This document shows positions 1-6,021 of a stretch of DNA of 9,065 nucleotides, in pieces. Origin of the DNA: Moraxellaceae bacterium UBA2032 (GTDB lineage Bacteria > Pseudomonadota > Gammaproteobacteria > Pseudomonadales > Moraxellaceae); contig DDBM01000034.1 in NCBI GenBank assembly GCA_002333125.1, positions 1 through 9,065 of the forward strand. The letters are read 5' to 3'. The stretch's first letter is position 1; each line of letters starts with the position of its first letter. A program made the translations under genes and the position numbers. The notes under the pieces are model-generated. The model was not told where the DNA came from and ran no database searches. It saw nothing but the letters and a program-made list of their open reading frames with translations.

Positions 1-1650
1 ACCTGTAGTAACAATCACGGTAAAGGTATTGCCTGTAGGTAAAGAAGCAGGAGAGCTTGGGTTAAAGGTTGCAGTTTTTGCACCGACGGCATAAGTCACT
101 GTGCCTGTAATTGCACCACCACCAGAACCTTGTAACAGAATGGTATTGCTTGTAATGGTCAATGGATCCATGTCTTCGCTAAAAGTCACAATCACACTGG
201 CATTAGTAGCTACATTGCTTGCACCAGCGGCAGGAACTTTATTGGTTACTGTAGGAGGCGTTACATCAGGGGCTGCCCCTGTTTTAAACGTCCATACAGC
301 ATCTGCTGCTACTAAGGGTGTGGCGGTATTCCCTGCTAAAGGGTTACCTGCAACATCTTTAATTGATGTGCTTAAAGTGGCGGTATATGTGGTATTAAAT
401 GCTAAATCGCTAGGAGTCGTGGGGATAAAAATTGCAGCTTTTGCACCAACGGCATAACTCACGATACCTGTAACGGGTGTACCTGCGGCATTTTTTAAGG
501 TAAATGAACTTTCTCTAATAAAGAGTGGATCCATATCTTCGCTAAAAGTCGCGGTTATCATGGTATTTGCAGCAACACCTGTTGCGCCTGCAGCAGGAGC
601 TTTGAGCGTAACGCTAGGTAAGGTGGTATCAGGGGTTAAGCCTGTGGTAAATGTCCAAACGGCATCACTCGCAGCAGGTAATAAAGACACATCACCCGCT
701 AAACGATTACCTGCTAAATCTTTAACTTCGGTATTAACTAATACAGTTAACAAGGTACTAGGTGGTAAGGTAAAAGGACTAGAAGGAATAAAAGTGGCAG
801 TTTTTGCACCAACGGCATAAGTTATGGTGCCTGTTAATGGAAATGCCCCATTTTTAACTAAAATATTGGCGGTGGTGATAGTTGAAGTATCCATCAACTC
901 GCTAAAAGTAATTAACACTTTAGAATTTATAGCAACATTGGTTTCGTTGGCATTAGGCACAGTGAGTGTCACGGTTGGCCGAATAATATCGGGTGCAACA
1001 CCTGTGGTAAATGTCCATAACGTATTATTAGCTAAGGCATTGCCTGCTAAATCTTTAGTGCCTGTAGTCACGGTTGCAGTAAACAACGTGCTTGGAGCTA
1101 AGGGTGCGCTTGGGCTAAAAGTCGCGGTGCGCGAGCCTGCGGCATAAGTTACCGTGCCTGTGACTGCGCCTGTAGCACCTTGTAGCAAAATGGTATTACC
1201 CGTAATGCTTAACGGATCCATGTCTTCGCTAAAGGTTGCCGTAACTTTTTCGTTAAAAGCGACATTTGTTGCGCCTGCAAGAGGTGCAGTTAAGGTCACT
1301 GTAGGACGGATAATATCGGGTATTGCGCCTGTTTTAAACGTCCAAACAAAGTCTGTTGCTAATGCTAAACCTGTGGTATCACGCAATGCTGTGCTTATAG
1401 TTGCCGTACACACGGTATTGGCAGGAAGAACAGCAGTGGGAGAAAAGGTAGCAATACGACTAGACGCAATATAACTTACGCTCCCTGTAATCGGTGTACC
1501 CATTGGGCAAGCCACACTAAAGGTTGAGTTGTTGATGGTTAAAGGGGCAATGTCTTTACTAAAGGTAGCGGTAAGTTTGCTGTTAATAGCGATGTCGGTA
1601 GCGATGGGGTTAGTGGCAAGAGGAGTGGTAGCAGTAACGGTTGGTGCAAG
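1..1650 (-). repeat. Coding tandem repeat, about 109-121 codons per unit
   Basis: The DNA of the lipoprotein is an imperfect tandem repeat. Conserved blocks recur on the plus strand: a GGATCCAT...TTCGCTAAA block at about 164, 527, (variant) 887 and 1214, and a CGTCCA or TGTCCA block with its CCA at 292, 655, 1015 and 1342. Spacings of 363, 360 and 327 bases are all multiples of three, as expected of protein-domain duplication rather than non-coding repeats. Copies have diverged clearly, so the duplications are not very recent. Confidence 0.85.
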
Positions 1651-1773
1651 TGAGGCTAGTGTGCCACTAGTGCCCAATATTGGGTCTTTACCCCCACAAC
1701 CGATAGCTAAGATACTAAACATTAACATCAGTAAACGGGTCATAAACCCGAACTGATTTTCTAGGTGTTTCAT
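1..1773 (-). CDS. Putative lipoprotein of tandem Big_5 (SbsA-type) Ig-like domains, 3' end missing
   Basis: The minus frame is open from an ATG at 1773 to base 1 (591 codons, no stop); I checked every codon. An AGGA lies 8 bases before this ATG; a second ATG at 1743 gives a more typical short signal peptide but has a poorer ribosome site. Residues 11-25 are hydrophobic and run into LAIGC, a lipobox-like end with Cys26 as the probable lipidated residue, so I infer a membrane-anchored surface or periplasmic protein. Five Ig-like units follow, at about residues 44-147, 148-256, 257-376, 377-497 and 498 onward (cut). Each carries a P-x-V-T opening, an ATFSEDMDPL-like core, a TGTVTYA strand, an A(T)F-P strand, a KDxAGNxLA turn and a WTFTTG end. 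Tryptophans of the WTF motif fall at residues 144, 253, 373 and 494. In related proteins such arrays precede a functional C-terminal domain, often the DUF3494 ice-binding fold, but that part is outside the window and its nature is unknown. Confidence 0.88.
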   Translation of the reverse strand, partial: MKHLENQFGFMTRLLMLMFSILAIGCGGKDPILGTSGTLASLAPTVTATTPLATNPIATDIAINSKLTATFSKDIAPLTINNSTFSVACPMGTPITGSVSYIASSRIATFSPTAVLPANTVCTATISTALRDTTGLALATDFVWTFKTGAIPDIIRPTVTLTAPLAGATNVAFNEKVTATFSEDMDPLSITGNTILLQGATGAVTGTVTYAAGSRTATFSPSAPLAPSTLFTATVTTGTKDLAGNALANNTLWTFTTGVAPDIIRPTVTLTVPNANETNVAINSKVLITFSELMDTSTITTANILVKNGAFPLTGTITYAVGAKTATFIPSSPFTLPPSTLLTVLVNTEVKDLAGNRLAGDVSLLPAASDAVWTFTTGLTPDTTLPSVTLKAPAAGATGVAANTMITATFSEDMDPLFIRESSFTLKNAAGTPVTGIVSYAVGAKAAIFIPTTPSDLAFNTTYTATLSTSIKDVAGNPLAGNTATPLVAADAVWTFKTGAAPDVTPPTVTNKVPAAGASNVATNASVIVTFSEDMDPLTITSNTILLQGSGGGAITGTVTYAVGAKTATFNPSSPASLPTGNTFTVIVTTG

Positions 1774-1974
1774 GTTGAACGTCCTGTGATAATTTGGTTT
1801 TTTCAAAATGGCTATATAGTCCATCTTGAGTCATTAAGGTCATTTGCCTAAGTTTTAAGGTGCTAAGAAGGGATGTTTTGGCGTTTTAAGATTTATGCCG
1901 TTGTTATGTGTTTATTTGCATCTCAACCGTTTTTACGATTTTTTTACTTATAAAACAATGCGTAACATCCTGAT

Positions 1975-2121
1975 TTATAAACGTCGTCCCCGAATGACAC
2001 GAATTAAAATAACAACAACAGCAATCACCAATAACAGATGAATAAAGCCACCCATGGTGTAGGAGCTAACAAAGCCCAGTAGCCAGAGCAGCACCAATAC
2101 AACAGCAATTGTTTCGAGCAT
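1975..2121 (-). CDS. Small membrane protein, lmo0937 family
   Basis: This is a 48-residue protein. It opens MLETIAVVLVLLWLLGF and has two hydrophobic segments (about residues 4-18 and 27-41) separated by SSYTMGGFIH, then a basic tail RVIRGRRL. This arrangement is characteristic of the lmo0937-type small membrane proteins, found widely in bacteria and commonly next to stress-inducible genes; their biochemical role is not known. The ATG at 2121 is preceded by AAGGA with 7 bases of spacing. The gene lies 58 bases downstream of the coiled-coil protein gene on the same strand, with a perfect inverted repeat in the gap just before its ribosome site, so it is probably the last gene of that transcript. 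Confidence 0.9.
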   Translation of the reverse strand: MLETIAVVLVLLWLLGFVSSYTMGGFIHLLLVIAVVVILIRVIRGRRL

Positions 2122-2136
2122 GATGTTTTCCTTTTT

Positions 2137-2161
2137 TTACTCTCTCTTTAAGAGAGAGTAA
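2137..2161 (-). other. Perfect intercistronic inverted repeat
   Basis: An 11-bp perfect stem (2137-2147 with 2151-2161, 5' arm TTACTCTCTCT on plus) closes on a three-base loop. In the minus-strand transcript it falls between the coiled-coil gene and the lmo0937-type gene, and is followed directly by a run of A and the AAGGA ribosome site. There is no U-run after the stem in either direction, so it does not look like an intrinsic terminator. It may stabilise the upstream message, mark a processing site or limit access to the next ribosome site. Confidence 0.6.
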
Positions 2162-2179
2162 GAGTGAAGGCGAGAAAAT

Positions 2180-2470
2180 TTAACTTTTAAATTTAGTTAC
2201 TGCGTCACTAACGGATGTTTTTAACGACAGCCAAGCCGATTCAACACCTGTTTTTACGGTGTCCCATGCTTCTTCACTGGCTTCACCAAGTTCAGCCATT
2301 TTTGCTTGTGCTTCTTCTACGTGCGTTTCTAGAGCGGCAAACTGTTTTTGCATAGCAAGTTGAGCATCAGCAGAATCACTTGTTGCTTTGGCTTTGAGTA
2401 TTGCAATATCAGCTTTCCATTCATCTAATTGCGCTTGTAGCTTTTGTTTATGCAGTTCTTTGGTATCCAT
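2180..2470 (-). CDS. Small coiled-coil protein, sll1863-type stress-response family
   Basis: A soluble 96-residue, strongly helical and charged protein without signal peptide. Residues 5-65 form a heptad-like coiled coil rich in K, E, Q and A (KLQAQLDEWKADIAILKAKA). The C-terminal third (about 66-95) is a tryptophan-containing amphipathic helix, EAWDTVKTGVESAW then LKTSVSDAVTKFK, resembling phasin or apolipoprotein helices. This layout matches the family named after cyanobacterial sll1863, linked to stress; molecular function is unknown. An in-frame ATG at 2479 would add three residues, but it touches the AAGGA at 2480-2484, whereas the ATG at 2470 sits 9 bases after it, so I prefer 2470. The ribosome site overlaps the stop codon of the upstream outer-membrane gene, suggesting translational coupling. 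Confidence 0.85.
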   Translation of the reverse strand: MDTKELHKQKLQAQLDEWKADIAILKAKATSDSADAQLAMQKQFAALETHVEEAQAKMAELGEASEEAWDTVKTGVESAWLSLKTSVSDAVTKFKS

Positions 2471-2482
2471 AGCATTCATTCC

Positions 2483-3040
2483 TTAATAAGAGTATTGAAT
2501 AGACGCGGAAAGAGAATCAACGTCGGTGTTATCCATCATAAAGCGTTCGTATTCGGTTCTAATGCCAAGGTTTTCACTCAAGGCAAAACGTAAACCTAAT
2601 CCACCTGTTACATCGGTACCATTTTGGCTACGGCTGATGTTGTTAAAACGATAGTCAGCGTCCCACATTAACACCCCTAATTTGGCATAAGGGGCAATTG
2701 GGCTATCTTTAGCAAAGTCAAACACTGCACCTGCGGTCCAGCCTGTTGCTTGAATTTTGTCGCTATTACGATTAGCGGCACCAAAGTCTAAATATTGCAC
2801 TTCCACTGACACCGCACTGTTTAAGCGCGCACCAACCATTGCTTTCCAAGAGACATTACTGTCCGAAAGGTCGCCATTAGTGTTGGTGTAATCTTGACCA
2901 TTCATGCGGCCATAACCAATACCACCGCCAAAATAGTAATAACTTTGACTGTCATAGGCTCTATCAGCAGCAACACTATTTTGTGCTAAAGGTAAGGCGC
3001 ATAAAATGATAAAAGGGAGTAATCGTTTGAGGGTGTTCAT
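2483..3040 (-). CDS. Outer-membrane beta-barrel protein (OmpA-like barrel, no peptidoglycan domain)
   Basis: The 185-residue product has a signal peptide (residues 1-25, KR near the N-terminus, hydrophobic core, predicted cut after SVAA). The mature part shows alternating amphipathic strands typical of an eight-stranded barrel: YYYFGGGIGYG (34-44), WKAMVGARLN (65-74), VSVEVQYLDFG (77-87), TGWTAGAVFDF (99-109), APYAKLGVLMWD (116-127), TGGLGLRFAL (145-154), GIRTEYERF (159-167) and a final strand SLSASIQYSY (176-185) ending in an aromatic residue, the usual signal for BAM insertion. This fits the OMP_b-brl/OmpA-membrane families; no C-terminal OmpA peptidoglycan-binding domain is present. The function is unknown, with envelope integrity or stress plausible. 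The frame extends upstream to a TTG at 3100, but the ATG at 3040 starts the signal peptide and has a GAG 6 bases ahead. It is first in the cluster with the two small stress-type genes. Confidence 0.87.
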   Translation of the reverse strand: MNTLKRLLPFIILCALPLAQNSVAADRAYDSQSYYYFGGGIGYGRMNGQDYTNTNGDLSDSNVSWKAMVGARLNSAVSVEVQYLDFGAANRNSDKIQATGWTAGAVFDFAKDSPIAPYAKLGVLMWDADYRFNNISRSQNGTDVTGGLGLRFALSENLGIRTEYERFMMDNTDVDSLSASIQYSY

Positions 3041-3098
3041 ATAAATCTCATTGTTATGATCTCTTCGTTGATGATGAATCTCACCCCCAGCTCTTACC

Positions 3099-3141
3099 AA
3101 AAAGGCGAGCAGGTTCTCTCCTCCTTTTTAGTAGAAGGAGG
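3099..3141 (-). promoter_or_regulatory. Two mutually exclusive hairpins upstream of the outer-membrane gene
   Basis: Stem A pairs 3120-3128 with 3133-3141 (nine pairs, one G-T wobble, four-base loop). Stem B pairs 3099-3105 (AAAAAGG) with 3123-3129 (CCTTTTT), with an inner GAG/CTC helix (3107-3109 with 3118-3120). They share bases 3120-3128 and cannot form together. In minus-strand RNA, B ends in five U, loosely like a weak terminator. This is only relevant if transcription starts upstream of 3141, which conflicts with the candidate promoter at 3130-3158. Confidence 0.3.
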
Positions 3142-3158
3142 CTTTAGAATGAGGTCAA
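3130..3158 (-). promoter_or_regulatory. Candidate sigma-70 promoter for the outer-membrane/stress cluster
   Basis: On the minus strand TTGACC (3158-3153) and TCTACT (3135-3130) are separated by 17 bases, five of six and four of six matches to the sigma-70 consensus. Transcription would start near 3123 and leave a leader of roughly 80 bases. The -10 is poor, and a stress sigma factor could use other sites. Confidence 0.35.
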
Positions 3159-3243
3159 AATACTAAACGAAGTTATCTTGTGAGATTGCAGTGTTGGCTT
3201 TTTGTATAGGGTTTGTCTGTGCAGTAACGTACACAGTGCAGAG

Positions 3244-3792
3244 TTAATTGCGCGGCTTTAACCAATAAACAGGGTTAACTTCTAGGCTGTATTCACCAAT
3301 AGAAAACCACATTTGCCCTTGTTGAATAGTGCATTGAATTTGCATAGTACGTTGTACGCCTTTAGCTAGTGCTTCTACTTCGTTAGGTACTAAATTAATA
3401 ACCGTTAAATTGTCAAAACGGCTCAGTTTGTCTTGGGTCTTTTTCCACCATACCTCGGCTGTGCCGCCGCCATAAGTTACAATGACTGCTTGTTGACCAC
3501 GACTACAGGCTTTACGCAGTCTTTTTTCGTCAGGTTGGCCTAAATCAATCCATAACTCGACTTCGTCACGTAAGTTTTTTTGCCAAATATCAGGCTCATC
3601 TTCGGAGCTTAAGCCTTTAGTAAATTGCAAATTTTCGTTAGCGTACAAGGCAAACGCCACAATACGAATCATCATCCGTTCATCGGTTTCGGACGGATGT
3701 TGGGCGATGGTTAATTGATGCGTTGCATAATAATCTCTGTCCATATCAGTAATAGACAGTTCTGCTTTAAAAATAGTGGATTTAAGAGCCAT
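3244..3792 (-). CDS. yaeQ: YaeQ family protein
   Basis: The 182-residue product matches E. coli YaeQ in length and along its whole sequence as I recall it: MALKSTIFKAELSITDMDRD at the start, HPSETDERMMIRI (32-44), LQFTKGLSSEDEPDIW (55-70), LWIDLGQPDEKRLRKAC (80-96), VTYGG (105-109), WW (115-116) and the closing LEVNPVYW. YaeQ has a compact fold related to PD-(D/E)XK nucleases; the conserved acidic residues (E65-P-D, D83, D88-E) are present here, but no enzymatic activity is firmly established. Older work linked it to suppression of RfaH-related phenotypes, which I treat as weak. It is soluble, without a signal peptide. It is divergent from the helicase gene across about 90 bases and probably monocistronic. 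No strong ribosome site is visible ahead of the ATG. Confidence 0.96.
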   Translation of the reverse strand: MALKSTIFKAELSITDMDRDYYATHQLTIAQHPSETDERMMIRIVAFALYANENLQFTKGLSSEDEPDIWQKNLRDEVELWIDLGQPDEKRLRKACSRGQQAVIVTYGGGTAEVWWKKTQDKLSRFDNLTVINLVPNEVEALAKGVQRTMQIQCTIQQGQMWFSIGEYSLEVNPVYWLKPRN

Positions 3793-3835
3793 TGTTAATA
3801 TCTGAATCGCAAAAATAAGTCGGGTAACATAACAG

Positions 3836-3870
3836 AATTACGTTAAACTGTCGTAATTTTAGCGTATTTA
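3836..3870. promoter_or_regulatory. Divergent promoter region with a dyad, yaeQ/helicase
   Basis: The 89-base gap between the divergent starts holds a 7-bp inverted repeat, AATTACG (3836-3842) and CGTAATT (3852-3858), with a 9-base spacer. A weak rightward promoter, TTAAAC (3843-3848), 16 bases, TATTTA (3865-3870), overlaps it. The dyad could be an operator, but its length is modest and I recognise no regulator. Confidence 0.3.
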
Positions 3871-3881
3871 GAACCTTTTTG

Positions 3882-5048
3882 ATGATTGCAAACGCCTCTT
3901 TTGCCACGCTTGGCTTACATCCTTTATTACTCAGTGCTTTAACCGAATTGGGTTATCAGCAAGCAACACCCGTACAACAAAGCGCAATTCCTGCCATTTT
4001 ACAAGGTCGTGATGTGGTTGCAGGAGCAGAAACAGGCTCAGGCAAAACAGCCGCTTTTGCCTTGCCTTTATTGCATAGTTTACATACTCAAACTTTGCAA
4101 ACAACTGCTAAAGGCAATCAAGTACGTGCCTTAGTTATTGCGCCAACGCGTGAATTAGCCATACAAATTGGCCAAGCAATTAATGCCTATGGCCAGTATT
4201 TACAGCCTCGTTTAAAAGTATGCACCGTGTTTGGTGGCGTATCTATTAACCCACAAATGTTAGCTTTACGCGGCGGCGCAGATATTGTGGTGGCAACCAC
4301 AGGCCGTTTATTAGATTTATTACAGCATAACGCGCTCAAGTTTGATGCCTTGCAAACCTTAGTGTTAGACGAAGCCGATAAAATGCTAAGTTTAGGCTTT
4401 AGTGAAGAATTAGGCCAAGTCTTAGCGGCACTGCCTAAAAAACGCCAAAATTTGTTATTTTCGGCGACGTTCCCCCCCGAATTAGAGCAGTTAATTGCTA
4501 GTTTATTACACAATCCTGTACAAATAAACCTAGCCAAACAAGACGAAAACTTAATAGAACAACACGTTTATACTGTTGAAAGCGAACGTAAAAATGCCGC
4601 GTTAATTCACCTGATTAAAACGGGTGATTGGCAACAAGTATTGGTGTTTGCCAGTGCCAAAAATACCTGTAATCGTTTGGTATTAAAACTAGAAAAAGCA
4701 GGGATTCAAGCGGCGGCGTTTCATGGTGATTTAAGTCAGGGGGCGCGTAATAATGCCTTGGCGGATTTTAAAGAAAAATACATACGGGTATTAATTGCCA
4801 CTGATGTGGCGGCGCGTGGTATTGATATTCAACAATTACCGTATGTGGTTAATTTTGATTTGCCGCGTTCGGCTAATGATTATATTCATCGTATTGGGCG
4901 TACTGGCAGAGCAGGGCAACAAGGTTATGCAGTAGCTTTAATTTGCGCTGATGAAGAAGAGCATTTTAGATTGATTGAAAAACGCATGAAAAAACGTGTG
5001 CTGCGTGAACAAATTGAGGGGTTTGAAATACCCTTAGTAGGAGAATAA
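3882..5048 (+). CDS. rhlE: DEAD-box ATP-dependent RNA helicase, RhlE type
   Basis: A 388-residue helicase core with all motifs in order: Q motif (F7 and GYQQATPVQQSAIP, 24-37), Walker A AETGSGKT (49-56), PTREL (88-92), GG (118-119), TTGR (139-142), DEAD (163-166), SAT (194-196), VLVFASAKN (253-261), the GDLSQGAR region (282-289), ATDVAARGID (306-315) and HRIGRTGR (336-343). It should unwind RNA duplexes with ATP in ribosome assembly or mRNA decay. Compared with E. coli RhlE it lacks a long basic C-terminal tail and stops soon after the second RecA domain. Motif Ib is TTGR where TPGR is usual. A TTG at 3879 precedes the ATG at 3882; neither has a clear Shine-Dalgarno sequence, and I chose the ATG. 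thrB begins one base after its stop. The subfamily name is less sure than the DEAD-box assignment. Confidence 0.93.
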   Translation: MIANASFATLGLHPLLLSALTELGYQQATPVQQSAIPAILQGRDVVAGAETGSGKTAAFALPLLHSLHTQTLQTTAKGNQVRALVIAPTRELAIQIGQAINAYGQYLQPRLKVCTVFGGVSINPQMLALRGGADIVVATTGRLLDLLQHNALKFDALQTLVLDEADKMLSLGFSEELGQVLAALPKKRQNLLFSATFPPELEQLIASLLHNPVQINLAKQDENLIEQHVYTVESERKNAALIHLIKTGDWQQVLVFASAKNTCNRLVLKLEKAGIQAAAFHGDLSQGARNNALADFKEKYIRVLIATDVAARGIDIQQLPYVVNFDLPRSANDYIHRIGRTGRAGQQGYAVALICADEEEHFRLIEKRMKKRVLREQIEGFEIPLVGE

Positions 5049-5049
5049 A

Positions 5050-5991
5050 ATGTCTGTTTATACCCAATTATCTTTAAGCGACATTCAATTATTTGCCACG
5101 AATTACGGTTTAAATGTTGTAGATTATCAAGCGATTCAAAGCGGTATCGAAAATAGCAATTTTTTTATCAGTACAGAAGCTGGCAAAGACTACGTATTAA
5201 CCCTATTTGAAGAATTAAACGCTCAAGAAGCAGCTTTTTTAGCACCTTTACTACAGCATTTACAACAAGCAGGGGTATTAGTTGCCGCGCCATTGGTGGC
5301 CAATAATGGCCAAAGCTTATTAACACTTAAAGATAAACCCGCGCAAATTGCACCGCGTATTGTGGGTCAGCATCCTCTACAAGTCACACCTGTACAAGCG
5401 CAAGCGATGGGCGAACAATTAGCTAAGCTTCATTTAACACTCAAAAAATATCCTTTAAAACGCACTAATGCGCATGGTGCAACATGGTGGCAAAAAGAAG
5501 CCGCTAAAGCGCGTAATGGCATGAGCAATATTGAGCAGTTAATTTTAGATACCGTATTAAATGATTTTGAAGAAACCATAGAAGATTTTGATGATTTGCC
5601 TCAAGGCTTAATTCATGGTGACTTATTTAGAGATAACACGCTTTTTGAAGGCGATAAGCTCAGTGCAATTTTAGATTTTTCTGAAGCGAGTAAAGACTAT
5701 TGGTTGTTAGATATTGCCATTACGATGAATGACTTTTGTAGTGACTGGCCAAATGTAGGCTTAAATAAACCCTTATTTGACGCATTTTTGTTGGGTTATG
5801 GCCAAGTACGAACATTAACCGATGATGAACAAGAAGTATTACCGACATTTTTGGCTATGGCGGCAACGCGTTTTTGGTTGTCGCGTTTGAGTGTGGCCAA
5901 ACGTAATATAGCTGAGGGGCGAGTAGGTGAAAACGTGCTACAAAAAGACCCTCAGCAAATGTTTGAAATGGTCAAAGCACGTTTAATATAA
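5050..5991 (+). CDS. thrB: Homoserine kinase, type II (APH-like fold)
   Basis: Catalyses ATP-dependent phosphorylation of L-homoserine to O-phosphohomoserine, the step before threonine synthase, in the cytoplasm. The 313-residue protein belongs to the aminoglycoside-phosphotransferase-like ThrB group, not the GHMP kinases. Visible are the opening MSVYTQLSLSDIQLFATNYG, the nucleotide-lobe segment GIENSNFFI (32-40) and YVLTLFEE (48-55), the catalytic loop HGDLFRDN (189-196, with D191 and N196), the metal-binding LDF (208-210, D209), then WLLDIAITMNDFC (218-230) and the tail AEGRVGENVLQKDPQQ (288-303). Length is normal. AGGAG at 5039-5043, inside the end of the helicase gene, gives a good 6-base spacing, and the start is one base after that gene's stop, so the two are likely co-transcribed and translationally coupled. 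No other threonine-pathway gene is in the window. Confidence 0.95.
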   Translation: MSVYTQLSLSDIQLFATNYGLNVVDYQAIQSGIENSNFFISTEAGKDYVLTLFEELNAQEAAFLAPLLQHLQQAGVLVAAPLVANNGQSLLTLKDKPAQIAPRIVGQHPLQVTPVQAQAMGEQLAKLHLTLKKYPLKRTNAHGATWWQKEAAKARNGMSNIEQLILDTVLNDFEETIEDFDDLPQGLIHGDLFRDNTLFEGDKLSAILDFSEASKDYWLLDIAITMNDFCSDWPNVGLNKPLFDAFLLGYGQVRTLTDDEQEVLPTFLAMAATRFWLSRLSVAKRNIAEGRVGENVLQKDPQQMFEMVKARLI

Positions 5992-6021
5992 ATGTGTAAA
6001 AGATATATTTAGGTTGTTTAG

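Noticed and set aside
1..1650. Regularly spaced repeats that might suggest a CRISPR array
   Set aside because: The period is 327-363 bases, always in codon register, with imperfect copies inside a coding frame. CRISPR repeats and spacers are far shorter and near-identical.
101..1756. Series of plus-strand open frames of 75-118 codons, low-complexity and rich in V, A and T
   Set aside because: They lie antisense to one continuous 591-codon frame with a signal peptide and clear Ig-like motifs. Their mutual similarity only mirrors the repeats of the real gene.
1774..1974. 200-base gap upstream of the lipoprotein gene, examined for a riboswitch, small gene or promoter
   Set aside because: I found an AT-rich stretch with several T-runs and a near-palindrome around TGGCTATATAG, but no convincing promoter pair, conserved riboswitch core or coding frame.
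3041..3100. Upstream TTG start adding 20 residues to the outer-membrane protein
   Set aside because: It would place a polar stretch ahead of a normal signal peptide; the ATG at 3040 is the better start.
3133..3166. AGAAGGAGG followed at good spacing by ATG and a five-codon mini-ORF (MRSKY) on plus
   Set aside because: The strong ribosome-site look is a by-product of the palindrome there. Nothing follows on that strand except the convergent end of yaeQ.
4187..4537. Minus-strand open frame of 116 codons
   Set aside because: It is wholly inside the helicase gene, covers its DEAD and SAT motifs in antisense, and has no recognisable protein features.
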